Below, piece by piece: positions 6,980 to 15,683 of a DNA stretch of 15,684 nt (positions are counted from its first letter, which is position 1; the number at the start of each line of letters is the position of its first letter). The DNA is from Bacteroidota bacterium (GTDB lineage Bacteria; Bacteroidota; UBA10030; UBA6906). Under the pieces are notes generated by a model. That model ran no database searches, was not told the origin of the DNA, and saw only the letters and a program-made list of their open reading frames with translations. The position numbers were made by a program, and so were the translations under genes. The stretch is from positions 1-15,684 of the forward strand of contig JAERML010000017.1 in NCBI GenBank assembly GCA_016844425.1, read 5' to 3'.

Positions 6980-7010
6980 TTGACTTTCTTCATCGGATTG
7001 GTTACCTTTG
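6980..7010 (+). promoter_or_regulatory. Promoter of rplU-rpmA with Bacteroidota-type -7 box
   Basis: TTGACT (6980-6985) and TACCTTTG (7003-7010) are 17 bp apart. TACCTTTG fits the TAnnTTTG -7 consensus known for the primary sigma factor of Bacteroidota. Transcription would start near 7017, leaving a leader of about 40 nt before rplU. No extended leader structure was seen. Confidence 0.65.
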
Positions 7011-7059
7011 TAAACGAATGTAAGAAAGTCTTTTTCACCCCAGAATGAGGACACGCCAC

Positions 7060-7371
7060 ATGTTTGCTGTGGTTGAAATTGCCGGAAAACAATACAAAAT
7101 TGCCCCTAACGACAAGATTTATGTCCCCACATTGAAGGCCAAGGTTGGCGCAAAGGTCAAATTCGATCGGGTCCTTCTTCTCGGCGGCGAGAAAGAGACC
7201 AGGGTCGGCAATCCACTGGTGAACGGTGCCACGGTTGAGGGTACCATTATGGATCACGGGAAGGCAGACAAGGTCATTGTATTCAAGAAGAAGAAGAGAA
7301 AAGGGTATCGCGTGAAGCGGGGACACCGCCAAGCGTACACGCATGTCCAGATCACCAGTATCGGCAAGTAA
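7060..7371 (+). CDS. rplU: 50S ribosomal protein L21
   Basis: L21 binds 23S rRNA in the large ribosomal subunit. The 103-residue product starts [14 protein letters not shown], the family's hallmark N-terminus, and contains [13 protein letters not shown] and the basic C-terminal segment [23 protein letters not shown] 7060 is chosen over ATG 7045 because the family starts at this Met and GAGG lies 9 bp upstream, while nothing resembling a Shine-Dalgarno precedes 7045. rpmA follows 18 bp downstream, the usual rplU-rpmA pairing. Confidence 0.97.
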   Translation: MFAVVEIAGKQYKIAPNDKIYVPTLKAKVGAKVKFDRVLLLGGEKETRVGNPLVNGATVEGTIMDHGKADKVIVFKKKKRKGYRVKRGHRQAYTHVQITSIGK

Positions 7372-7389
7372 CAGGCAGGAAGCAGAGTT

Positions 7390-7647
7390 ATGGCACACAA
7401 GAAGGGTGTTGGCAGTTCACGAAACGGCCGGGATAGCAATGCGCAGCGTCTGGGCGTGAAGAGGTTCGGTGGCGAAACGGTCTCCGCAGGGAGCATTCTG
7501 GTTAGACAACGAGGTACCCGGTTTCAGCCCGGCACGAATGTCGGCATCGGCGGTGATGATACATTGTTCGCGCTGAGTTCCGGCGTGGTACAGTTCAAGA
7601 AATACAGCAAGGCAAGGAAGGTCGTCAGTATTCTTCCGAAAGCCTAG
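7390..7647 (+). CDS. rpmA: 50S ribosomal protein L27
   Basis: L27 lies near the peptidyl-transferase centre, with its N-terminal arm reaching the tRNA ends. This 85-residue protein begins [16 protein letters not shown], with no N-terminal extension of the kind that is cleaved in Firmicutes. It has the family signature [29 protein letters not shown]. It follows rplU by 18 bp, with a purine-rich AGGAAGCAGAG sequence in front of the ATG, and is followed by a rho-independent terminator. Confidence 0.98.
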   Translation: MAHKKGVGSSRNGRDSNAQRLGVKRFGGETVSAGSILVRQRGTRFQPGTNVGIGGDDTLFALSSGVVQFKKYSKARKVVSILPKA

Positions 7648-7677
7648 CAACACCTCCGTAGACGTTGCAGCATGTTT

Positions 7678-7713
7678 GGCCTCTCACGACGCGCGGGGGG
7701 CCAATTGTTTTTT
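7678..7713 (+). terminator. Rho-independent terminator after rpmA
   Basis: GGCCTCTC (7678-7685) pairs with GGGGGGCC (7695-7702) as an 8-bp stem with two G-U pairs and a 9-nt loop. After AATTG come six Ts (7708-7713). It is 30 bp past the rpmA stop and separates the ribosomal operon from mdh. Confidence 0.75.
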
Positions 7714-7716
7714 CAA

Positions 7717-8736
<1,020 letters not shown>

Positions 8737-8766
8737 GTGCATCTGCCGTATCAAAGGAGGGCCTCG

Positions 8767-9489
8767 TTGCGGCATGTTCTCCACGTGTTGCCGGGATGCG
8801 CCCTCCTTGTTCTTTTGTGGGGAGGCGGATGCCGGGAAGAAGGGCCGGCAGGAAATGAACCTCTCCCCATCCACCTGAATCTGCGACTGATTGCCGATAG
8901 CAGATATGTTTACAACACGTGGCAGCTGGACATTTATGGCTCCCGGATTCCCTCCACCTTGTCACGCCGTTCGCTGAAGGTTGCTGATACCGCGGTCGTG
9001 TATGGCGGGTTTTCAGACGTCAACCATCTGATCGACAGCGTATATGTTGCGCTCCAGCCGGGGGTGAATTCGCTCGATCATGTTGACTCCGTGTACCTGC
9101 GCGTGACGTCGAACGGTGACGTGTTCTGGTTCGGGTTCCTTGCGGACTTGATCGAGAAACGGGAGGGAAGCATCATCGAACGTCGGTGGGATAAGGTGGT
9201 TTCGCCCTCGTCAAGCAACGGATCGTGGAGTGTTGGAACAACAGACAGTGCGGGCGTGGAGTTGGCGTTCGGAAGATTCTCCGCGGATCAGGAGTTGATT
9301 GCAGTAACGGTCAACGGTGTGCCCCAGGCCGTTGCTGCGTATCGAGTGGATATCACATCGCCACGGCTGGCGTTTACCCTGTGGTTGACAGATGCACCGG
9401 CGGGCTTCCTCAGGTTCCGGGAAGAATCCGACGGCTTTGCCAGCATCCGTGGCTCATTCCAAGAAATTACGACGCTGTCCATTCCCTGA
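8767..9489 (+). CDS. Predicted lipoprotein of unknown function
   Basis: A 240-residue protein with an N-terminal hydrophobic segment (VLHVLPGCALLVLLW) ending in GGGC, a plausible though non-ideal lipobox (Gly at -3). It is therefore probably exported and lipid-anchored. The TTG at 8767 is chosen as start because AAAGGAGG (8753-8760) sits 6 bp upstream. A GTG at 8737, adjoining the mdh stop, would add 10 residues but has no Shine-Dalgarno and would spoil the signal peptide. The mature part looks beta-rich (repeated DSVYVAL/DSVYLRV-type strands, many W, F, Y), perhaps an immunoglobulin-like or sandwich fold. No catalytic motif was recognised. It starts 30 bp after mdh and ends 2 bp from the stop of the convergent gene. 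Confidence 0.72.
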   Translation: MRHVLHVLPGCALLVLLWGGGCREEGPAGNEPLPIHLNLRLIADSRYVYNTWQLDIYGSRIPSTLSRRSLKVADTAVVYGGFSDVNHLIDSVYVALQPGVNSLDHVDSVYLRVTSNGDVFWFGFLADLIEKREGSIIERRWDKVVSPSSSNGSWSVGTTDSAGVELAFGRFSADQELIAVTVNGVPQAVAAYRVDITSPRLAFTLWLTDAPAGFLRFREESDGFASIRGSFQEITTLSIP

Positions 9490-9491
9490 GT

Positions 9492-9914
9492 TCACTTTCT
9501 TAAGTCCAGCCAGAGACGGACTTCCACGCCCGACGTTCCGATCTCGTATTCTACCTTGTTCATCAGCGTTCTCATCAAGAAAATTCCACGGCCGCTATCG
9601 CGTAACAAGTTCTTCTTCCTCAACGGGTTGCGCACCTTATCCAGCGTGAACCCCCGCCCTTCGTCTGTTACCGAAACGACCAGCCAATCCGGAAGCAATT
9701 CACACCGGACCACCACCTTCTTCGTTTCGTTCAGCTTGTTACCATGAACAATCGCATTGTTGACTGCCTCAGTGAGAGAGACCATGAGCTTGTGCAGCTC
9801 AATCTCGTCGAGGTGTGCAACTCGATTGATCTTGTGGAGAAAGGTCTCCACTCTCCTGATCTGTTTCGGATTGCTGTGCAGAGTCAGCCGGAACACGGTT
9901 TGCTTGTGCGCCAC
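9492..9914 (-). CDS. RsbW-like ATP-binding protein (anti-sigma factor / serine kinase family)
   Basis: A 140-residue single-domain HATPase_c protein of the RsbW/SpoIIAB type. In that family the protein binds a sigma factor or regulator and phosphorylates an STAS-domain antagonist. The ATP-binding boxes are visible: N-box SLTEAVNNAIVHGN (E49, N52, N53, H57), G1 box DEGRGF at 84-89, and G2 box SGRGIFLM with G108 and G110. The GTG start has AGGA 6 bp upstream. It begins 8 bp after the outer-membrane protein stop and is the last gene of its set. No STAS or sigma-factor partner is encoded in this window, so the target is unknown. Many Bacteroidota/Chlorobi RsbW-like proteins are orphans of this kind. 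Confidence 0.88.
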   Translation of the reverse strand: MAHKQTVFRLTLHSNPKQIRRVETFLHKINRVAHLDEIELHKLMVSLTEAVNNAIVHGNKLNETKKVVVRCELLPDWLVVSVTDEGRGFTLDKVRNPLRKKNLLRDSGRGIFLMRTLMNKVEYEIGTSGVEVRLWLDLRK

Positions 9915-9922
9915 CAGTGGTC

Positions 9923-11869
9923 CTAGAAATTGATACGGATGTTCATACTAATATTGGTGAGCGAGCGTGCCGTCCCTTCGTCCGTGACGCCCGAAGGTCG
10001 CGTCTGTGTCTGACGTTCGTACCATCCACGAAGACTGATGCTGCTGTACCGACCGGACTCCCAGGTGATTGCGCATGTCGGCCCGATACTTCTGAGGAAA
10101 CTATCAAGAGTTTTTCCGTCCGCATCGAACACATATCGGGACTGGCTGAAATAGCGTATACCGACAGCAAAGAGGAGTCCTGTGTAGGGGGCAAACCGCA
10201 CCTGTCCTGCAAAAGTGCGGTCGACAAAGGAATTCTCCGTCCGCTCTGAGAATTCGGACCACTTCAACTGACCCCGTTCATATAACTTCAAATATGCAAG
10301 AAAATCAAGTCCAACCCTGTGCGTGAGCTCAACACTGGTGGAGTCAATCCAACTGAATTGCCGATACGAAAAGCTCCGGACGAGTGTCAGCTGCTGCTCG
10401 AAATCGTACACCGTGTAGTTTGCAAGCACTTCGAAGGTATTCATGGTGGTGACTTCCCTGATTGGCCGGTAGGTTACCCGGGGGGAGAGACGAAGGACGC
10501 GGTTGTAGTTGTTATTCGCACTCTGCTTGCTGAAAAGGTACACGATGTGGCTCAGGTTTCCTTCCAGTGACACACCAACATCCAAGTACTGGCTGATATG
10601 GTGCGATGTCGAAAGTGACAGAGCGAGGAGGAGTTCATCACGGTCCTGAAAGTTGCTGTCGGCAGGGGTGTCGTACCGCAAGATGCTCGCAGCCCCGGAC
10701 ACTCTTACCGCGTCTGAAAGTGACATGGGGATCTGGACTGTACCGGAGAGCGCCGTGCGCCGCGACAGATTGTCTTTCAGTTTCTCATTCTGGTTGCTTG
10801 CACGGAAGAGATTCTGGATATTCTGCGGCGCATCGGGAATCGGTTTTGCGGTGTGGCTTTCGTTCCGCTCACTGTAGTACATGCGCGCACTTGCAGTAAG
10901 TCCGCCGTCCGTGGGGCGGTAGGAAGCCTCGATATACGTATCGAGACGGAACTCTTCGATCTGGGTGTCAAATACACCATCGGGGCGCGTACGCTGGTAC
11001 CGGACGTCCTTGTCCAGTAACCGGCTTGAGACATTCACGAAAAGGGTTGTCACCATGCCGCGATCGAGCTCGTAGTCGAGAAGGTTAGTGAACGTAAAAA
11101 GCCGGTCGCTTCTGCTTTCGATATTGCTGTCGGCGATAACGTAGAACTCGCGGCGGTTTTGCCGGAACCCGAGTTCGAGGCTGTCACGCGTTCCTCCCTC
11201 AAATGTTTTCTGCACACCAACGGTTGCGAAATGCGTTTGCAACGTTCGCGGATCGAGCCGGTCCTCACGAAACTGCCCCTCTGCCGTTAATGCATAGCCG
11301 TCGGTACGCAGTTCATGTGTCTGGGCGCCGATCAGGTAGCTGAGCCCCTTGTCTCGAAATCCTGCCTGATTGTCCCACCGGTACCCGACCAGCGGTGTCA
11401 GGGAGACGAAACCTACCGGAAAATATTGCACGCCGGCAAGAAGATTGTGAATGGACGCTGTACTCAGTCCAAGGGACTTATTGTCCGAATAAACGAGTGA
11501 TGACCATCGGGTGTGGGTAATAAGATCGGGAGTCAGCGGACGATTGAGTTGGAGAGAAAGATTCTGTTGATTGCTTTGCAGGTTTCGCGGCCCTCCTCCG
11601 GAGCCTCCATCGAGCAACGTCACGGCGGACGTATACCGTTCACGCAACCGGATGCCAACGTCACCAGCAGTTGTGTCTACGGTCGCTTGCCCAAGCCAGT
11701 TGAACGTATTGATGTTTCGTTCGAAGAGGATGCTGGCGTTGTTCATCTTGCTTAGAGTATCCCTGGTCTCCTGCACAAGTTCCACACCGCGCGTGATGTC
11801 CTGCGCAGAAACAAGAAAAGAACAGCAGAACACTACAAGGAGAACGGAGATACATCGTGCTGGGCGCAT
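9923..11869 (-). CDS. Predicted outer-membrane beta-barrel protein
   Basis: A 648-residue exported protein with a clear signal peptide (MRPARC, then a hydrophobic ISVLLVVFCCSFLVSA core, cut before QD). After a short helical stretch (VELVQETRDTLSKM) nearly all of the rest alternates polar and hydrophobic residues in strands with charged loops, and the last residue is Phe (MNIRINF), the classical outer-membrane insertion signal. There is no TonB box or plug domain that I can recognise and no catalytic motif, so a channel, adhesin-like or assembly role cannot be separated. It starts 6 bp after the beta-CASP gene and ends 8 bp before the RsbW-like gene, so all three are probably one transcript. 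Family unidentified. Confidence 0.8.
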   Translation of the reverse strand: MRPARCISVLLVVFCCSFLVSAQDITRGVELVQETRDTLSKMNNASILFERNINTFNWLGQATVDTTAGDVGIRLRERYTSAVTLLDGGSGGGPRNLQSNQQNLSLQLNRPLTPDLITHTRWSSLVYSDNKSLGLSTASIHNLLAGVQYFPVGFVSLTPLVGYRWDNQAGFRDKGLSYLIGAQTHELRTDGYALTAEGQFREDRLDPRTLQTHFATVGVQKTFEGGTRDSLELGFRQNRREFYVIADSNIESRSDRLFTFTNLLDYELDRGMVTTLFVNVSSRLLDKDVRYQRTRPDGVFDTQIEEFRLDTYIEASYRPTDGGLTASARMYYSERNESHTAKPIPDAPQNIQNLFRASNQNEKLKDNLSRRTALSGTVQIPMSLSDAVRVSGAASILRYDTPADSNFQDRDELLLALSLSTSHHISQYLDVGVSLEGNLSHIVYLFSKQSANNNYNRVLRLSPRVTYRPIREVTTMNTFEVLANYTVYDFEQQLTLVRSFSYRQFSWIDSTSVELTHRVGLDFLAYLKLYERGQLKWSEFSERTENSFVDRTFAGQVRFAPYTGLLFAVGIRYFSQSRYVFDADGKTLDSFLRSIGPTCAITWESGRYSSISLRGWYERQTQTRPSGVTDEGTARSLTNISMNIRINF

Positions 11870-11875
11870 GGCGGG

Positions 11876-13279
11876 CTATACGAGCATTGCCTTTTCGCCG
11901 CGTGTCGGAACCGACACCCCTGAAAATCCCGCCTCACGAATGCCCGCCCCAAGCTTCTCCGACTGGTCCAGGTCGCCATGGACGAGAAACGTCTGCTTCA
12001 ACCTGCGGGGGTCAAATCGCCGGATGTACTCCAGGAGCTCATTTCTATCCGCATGCCCGCTGAATGAATTCAGCACTACAACTTCTGCTTTGAGTGCATG
12101 CGGTTCCCCAAAAATGTTCACTTCAGGTTCCTTCATCACCAGTTTCTTTCCAAGTGTGTGCTCTGCCTGATACCCCACGATAAGGACCATGTTGCTCGGA
12201 TTCTGAATGGTATTGGAAAGATGATGAAGCACACGGCCTGCTTCGCACATACCGGAGGAGGCAATAACGATGAAAGGCCCGGGCCGCTCGTTCAACTCTT
12301 TGGACTGCTCCACATCTTTAACGTAGGTAAGACGCGCAAAACCAAACGGGTCGTTCTGTTGTGGGGCGGAGAGGATCGCGCGGGTTTCGGCATCGAAACA
12401 CTCAGGGTGCTTGCGGAATACTTCCGTCACATTAACGGAAAGAGGACTGTCCACGAAGACCGGGATGCTGTCGATCTTTCCTTCCGCGCTGAGTTGATGA
12501 AGAACGTACACGATCTCCTGTGTCCTCCCGACACTGAATGCCGGAATCACAATCTTTCCTTTTCTCTCGCATGCCCGGAGGATCGGCGCCAGAAGCTGGT
12601 CCGCCATTCCAGACACGGGAGAGTGATATCGGCCTCCATAAGTGCTCTCGCTGATCAGGTAATCAGCGTCTCCGATGAAAACCGGATCCCGGAGGATGGG
12701 CAGGTTGGGACGTCCGAGGTCACCAGTAAAGGCAAGAGTGCGCGTCAGGCCCCTCTCGCGCAAAGTCATTGAAACGGAGGCAGAGCCAAGAATATGCCCC
12801 GCGTCTTCGAACCGGCAATCAATATCATCTGTAACAGGAAATGGTTTTCCGTAGTCGAATCCCCGAAACAAAGGGATCGTCTGATCGACATCGGCCTGAG
12901 TGTAGAGCGGCACCACTGGCGGGAGTTTCTTTTTCCGGTTCTTCTTGTTGATGAACTCTGCATCCTTCTCCTGAATGAAGGCACTATCCTTCAACATGAC
13001 CTCGCAAAGGCTCTGCGTTGCCCGCGTGCAGTAAATCGGGCCGCGAAATCCCTGCTTCACGAGACCCGGGAGATTTCCACTGTGGTCGATGTGGGCGTGC
13101 GAAAGGACAACTGCGTTGATGGATGAGGGGTCGAAAGGAAAGCTGCTGTTCCGCTCCCGGGATTCCTCTCGCCTGCCGTGGTAAATACCGCAGTCGAGCA
13201 AAATGGTCTTGCCCTGAACGGTGAGCATATGCATGGAGCCGGTGACAGTGCGGGCAGCGCCTTGAAATTGAAGATGCAT
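11876..13279 (-). CDS. Metallo-beta-lactamase-fold beta-CASP RNA-metallohydrolase (CPSF/YSH1-like)
   Basis: A 467-residue protein of the beta-CASP branch of metallo-beta-lactamases, whose members are zinc-dependent endo- or exoribonucleases. It opens with MHLQFQGAARTVTGS, typical of this family, and has the zinc motif HAHIDH (H61, H63, D65, H66), a further ligand in AGHILGSA (H162), D187 in FTGDLG, then the beta-CASP insert with IPAFSVGRTQE (about 245-255), SSGMCEAGR (341-349), and the C-terminal RMMBL part with SGHAD (H409) and VHGD (H434). All metal ligands appear present, so it should be active on RNA; the exact substrate is unknown. The ATG fits the family start although no strong Shine-Dalgarno precedes it. 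It is the first gene of a compact set with the outer-membrane protein and the RsbW-like gene. Confidence 0.93.
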   Translation of the reverse strand: MHLQFQGAARTVTGSMHMLTVQGKTILLDCGIYHGRREESRERNSSFPFDPSSINAVVLSHAHIDHSGNLPGLVKQGFRGPIYCTRATQSLCEVMLKDSAFIQEKDAEFINKKNRKKKLPPVVPLYTQADVDQTIPLFRGFDYGKPFPVTDDIDCRFEDAGHILGSASVSMTLRERGLTRTLAFTGDLGRPNLPILRDPVFIGDADYLISESTYGGRYHSPVSGMADQLLAPILRACERKGKIVIPAFSVGRTQEIVYVLHQLSAEGKIDSIPVFVDSPLSVNVTEVFRKHPECFDAETRAILSAPQQNDPFGFARLTYVKDVEQSKELNERPGPFIVIASSGMCEAGRVLHHLSNTIQNPSNMVLIVGYQAEHTLGKKLVMKEPEVNIFGEPHALKAEVVVLNSFSGHADRNELLEYIRRFDPRRLKQTFLVHGDLDQSEKLGAGIREAGFSGVSVPTRGEKAMLV

Positions 13280-13376
13280 GATCGAGGGTCAGTGAGAGGC
13301 TGGAAACTTCTTCAGTGTAGCGATTTGAGGTCTGAAAATCAATAAATCTCCTGTGTTGGCGTCTTCGTTGGATACT

Positions 13377-13382
13377 ATTGTA
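13377..13382 (-). promoter_or_regulatory. Possible -10 box for the beta-CASP operon
   Basis: In the 153-bp gap upstream of the beta-CASP gene the minus strand reads TACAAT, five of six bases of the sigma-70 -10 consensus, about 98 bp before the ATG. No convincing -35 box or TAnnTTTG box was found with it, so this is tentative. The rest of the gap shows no recognisable feature. Confidence 0.2.
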
Positions 13383-13432
13383 AACCAGAGAGTGAGATAG
13401 AAACACTCATCCCTTTCTTCTAGAATCGAATC

Positions 13433-13667
13433 TCATGTCTCTGCCCCTGATGGGCTTGCAGGCTCCCAGAGTTCAATTCGGTTTCCTTCCGGATCCATCA
13501 CCCATGCAAACCGTCCGGCCTCGTGCTTTTCAATCCCTCCGTCAATTTCCACTCCGTGCCGTTTGAGCTGGGCGATGAACTCGTCAAGGTCTGCCACCCT
13601 CCAGGCCCGTATCGATGCCAAGGTGTTGGGCGTACCACGCTCGTAGTTTGGCGGAGTCTCTGTTCAT
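13433..13667 (-). pseudogene. VOC/glyoxalase-family protein, broken by internal deletion and frameshift
   Basis: The 3' part (13433-13606 or so) encodes the C-terminal half of a VOC-superfamily protein: WRVADLDEFIAQLKRHGVEI and then GRFAWVMDPEGNRIELWEPA. That includes the family's metal-site Glu in the IELWEP segment. The N-terminal portion is found just upstream in another frame: from an ATG at 13667 it reads MNRDSAKLRAWYAQHLGID then TGLEGG, matching the first strand and helix of the same family, and stops within the C-terminal half. The roughly 50 central residues expected between these halves are absent and the halves are out of frame, so an internal deletion has destroyed the gene. A 62-residue reading frame (ATG at 13621) remains but lacks half the fold. 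It follows the cupin gene on the same strand. Confidence 0.75.
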
Positions 13668-13733
13668 GGTGTGCACGATACTGAGACAAGCCGGAAGAGT
13701 CAAGCAGGGATGACAAGCCAATGTCCGCACATG

Positions 13734-14108
13734 CTATGGATTTGCTCCGGGAGTGCTTGTTTCTTCTGTAACGACACGGTCACCATGACTTGGTGGTGCC
13801 GAAATGACAAGGAATAAGACCTCACCACCCGAATCATTCCTGAATTGATGACGAGTCCCTGGTGGTACCTCAAGACCCTCACCTCCTCTAAGAGCGATAC
13901 GTTCACCTCCTATCTCGATTGTTGCGACCCCTTGAAGAATGTAGAAGAACTGATGCGAGGTAGCATGATAGTGCTCCACCTCGCGTTGACCCGGCGGGAC
14001 ACGTTCCTGAATGACACTCAAGTGAGTCTGCGCCAACAGATGCCAGCCGTCGCAAGCAGTTCCCCAGTTGTAGTGCCTGGCCGTTTCGGTGGAAATTGGT
14101 ACCGTCAT
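13734..14108 (-). CDS. Cupin-domain protein
   Basis: A 124-residue single-domain cupin. Motif 1, G(X)5HXH(X)4E(X)6G, aligns exactly as G40, H46, H48, position 53 and G60, but position 53 is Gln in place of the usual metal-ligand Glu. Motif 2, G(X)5PXG(X)2H(X)3N, aligns perfectly as G76, P82, G84, H87 and N91. Three His ligands are therefore present for a divalent metal. Small cupins of this sort include isomerases, dioxygenases and sugar-binding proteins, and the substrate cannot be told. It starts 8 bp after the methyltransferase stop, so the two are likely translated from one mRNA. The ATG is the only sensible start; the C-terminal 15 residues look disordered. Confidence 0.85.
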   Translation of the reverse strand: MTVPISTETARHYNWGTACDGWHLLAQTHLSVIQERVPPGQREVEHYHATSHQFFYILQGVATIEIGGERIALRGGEGLEVPPGTRHQFRNDSGGEVLFLVISAPPSHGDRVVTEETSTPGANP

Positions 14109-14116
14109 GGGAGTGA

Positions 14117-14797
14117 TTATTGTTTGGTTCGTTGTGCGACAACGAGAACACGTGTACCGAGCTTTCTCCTGAATCTTTTTGGGATTCTCGGCAGCAAAGC
14201 ATTTGCGGCAAACGAAATGGTCCGCAAGGGAAGCCAGGATGGGTAGCGACTGATGGTATCGTAGCAGTCAATCCAGTCAAGGAGTATCGGTCTCAATCCG
14301 ACGGAATGCAACTCAGTGAGAATGGATGGTGTGATGTTCTGTTCGGGGATATCATACTTGTCGTGGTCGCTCGTGCGGCTGATCATCGTCTCCCACACAG
14401 ACTCGAGGACATGCTCTTTGTTTGGAAATGCGCAACAGACATACCCGCCTTTCCTCGCCACCCTCATCATCTCAGTGAGGACAGCACCCCGGGTCAGTTG
14501 GTCGTAGTGTTCAATCACGCCACTGTTGAAGACAAGGTCAAATGTTTCGTCAGCGAATGGAAGTGAAAAGAAGTCGGCACCGAGCGTCTCAAGACAGATG
14601 TCTCTGTCCATTACCCGCTTTGCCCGCTCCAATTGTGCAAGCCAGGCGTCATTGATGTCTATTGCCGTGCATGCATACCCGGATGTGGCAAAATACAGAA
14701 TATCCCTGCCGCTTCCACATCCGGTCTCGAGAATTCTCGAACCAGGCTGGAGGGAACAGACCTTCGTGATGATCCTGACGAAGTCGCGGTGTTTCAT
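14117..14797 (-). CDS. Class I SAM-dependent methyltransferase (Methyltransf_11-like)
   Basis: A cytoplasmic methyltransferase with the SAM-binding motif I ILETGCGSGRD (22-32 from this ATG), an acidic AIDIN after strand 2, FSLPFADETFDLVFNSGVIEHY (motifs II/III) and MMRVARKGGYVCCAFPN (post-motif), which together are diagnostic of the UbiE/Methyltransf_11 type. The substrate is unknown. ATG 14797 is the first ATG, giving 226 residues, but the same frame stays open for about 75 codons upstream with protein-like content and no ATG, GTG or TTG; see the separate entry for 14798-14941. The gene lies between pyrG and the cupin gene on the same strand. Substrate guesses from the cupin or VOC neighbours would be speculation. 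Confidence 0.88.
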   Translation of the reverse strand: MKHRDFVRIITKVCSLQPGSRILETGCGSGRDILYFATSGYACTAIDINDAWLAQLERAKRVMDRDICLETLGADFFSLPFADETFDLVFNSGVIEHYDQLTRGAVLTEMMRVARKGGYVCCAFPNKEHVLESVWETMISRTSDHDKYDIPEQNITPSILTELHSVGLRPILLDWIDCYDTISRYPSWLPLRTISFAANALLPRIPKRFRRKLGTRVLVVAQRTKQ

Positions 14798-14941
14798 CCG
14801 CCGGATGTGTTGGGGGTAGTGAACGACATACGCGTCCGGGTGGTCGCTGCAGATTTGTCGCCACGCGGCGGTGACTTTTTGACGATCGGTTTGGAGGCCG
14901 ACCTTGTTCAGGTAGTCAGGTGAAGGGTCGGCGAACCTCGT
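14798..14941 (-). other. In-frame N-terminal extension of the methyltransferase, possibly starting at ACG
   Basis: Upstream of ATG 14797 the frame reads ...DYLNKVGLQTDRQKVTAAW, then RQICSDHPDAYVVHYPQHIR, directly joined to RMKHRDFVRII. This is amphipathic, gap-free and resembles the leading helices of methyltransferases of this type. AGGAG (14948-14952) is followed after 6 bp by ACG (14939-14941), where a start codon would be expected. Starting there gives 274 residues. It may be a mutated ATG, a sequencing error or a rare ACG start. Confidence 0.5.
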
Positions 14942-15002
14942 GTGGTGCTCCTGAAGTTGGCAGTAGGGTTTGACGGTTCTCTGCCTTACGCAGGCAAGCG
15001 AA

Positions 15003-15683
15003 TCAGTCTCGGTGTTGTTCTCTGTATTCCATCGCGGCCTTCACAAAATCCCGGAAGAGAGGATGAGGGTTCGTTGCCCGTGACTTCAGCTCGGGATGGA
15101 ACTGCACGCCGACAAACCAGGGATGGTCCGGCAGCTCGATGATTTCCGCAAGGCCGTTATCCGGGCAGATGCCGGTGAAAAGCATGCCATGTGCCCCCGC
15201 CCGTTCCCGCATCGGCTCCACAACGCCCGAGCTCAGGCATTCCTTGAATGCGTCATTCACTTCGTACCGGTGGCGGTGTCGTTCGTGGATCAGCTCCTTC
15301 TTGTAGGCACTGAACGCCCTGGAGTTTCTAGTCAGTTTGCACGGATATGCGCCGAGCCGCATTGTGCCGCCGTATTCTTTTACATTTTTCTGCTCCAGCA
15401 TCATGTCGATCACGTTCTGATCGGTCTTCTTGAATTCCGTGCTGTTGGCGCGGGAAAGCTTGCAGACGTTCCGTGCGAACTCGATGACAGCACATTGCAG
15501 CCCAAGACAGATGCCGAAGAACGGAATTCCATGCGTCCGGACGTACTGTATGGCGATGATCTTTCCTTCGATACCCCGCTCACCGAAGCCAGGGGCAACG
15601 AGAAGACCGGAGATGTTCCGCAGATGAGGCTCCGCGCCATCACGCTCCACATCTTCAGCACGAATCCAGGCGAGGTCCACGCC
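15003..15683 (-). CDS. pyrG: CTP synthase, C-terminal glutaminase domain (5' end outside window)
   Basis: PyrG makes CTP from UTP, ATP and glutamine. Visible here is most of the class I glutamine amidotransferase domain. [10 protein letters not shown] matches the strand leading into it, [16 protein letters not shown] is the oxyanion/PGGFGxRG region, [17 protein letters not shown] holds the nucleophilic Cys, and [22 protein letters not shown] carries the catalytic His and Glu. RHRHRYEVN and MRLGAYPC are also characteristic of the enzyme. The frame is open to the right edge; the synthetase domain and start are beyond it. Its stop precedes the methyltransferase ATG by 205 bp, much of which continues the methyltransferase frame. 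It is the first visible gene of the minus-strand set. Confidence 0.96.
   Translation of the reverse strand, partial: GVDLAWIRAEDVERDGAEPHLRNISGLLVAPGFGERGIEGKIIAIQYVRTHGIPFFGICLGLQCAVIEFARNVCKLSRANSTEFKKTDQNVIDMMLEQKNVKEYGGTMRLGAYPCKLTRNSRAFSAYKKELIHERHRHRYEVNDAFKECLSSGVVEPMRERAGAHGMLFTGICPDNGLAEIIELPDHPWFVGVQFHPELKSRATNPHPLFRDFVKAAMEYREQHRD

Noticed and set aside
12098..12772. 224-codon plus-strand open frame opposite the beta-CASP gene
   Set aside because: It overlaps a gene with complete zinc motifs and shows no family features.
13498..13716. 72-codon minus-strand frame across the VOC remnant
   Set aside because: It is a third frame over the broken VOC gene; its translation does not match the VOC family, while the other two frames do.
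14982..14996. Small hairpin TGCCT-GCGTA-AGGCA just after pyrG
   Set aside because: The 5-bp stem has no following T tract and lies within the open methyltransferase frame, so a terminator is not supported.
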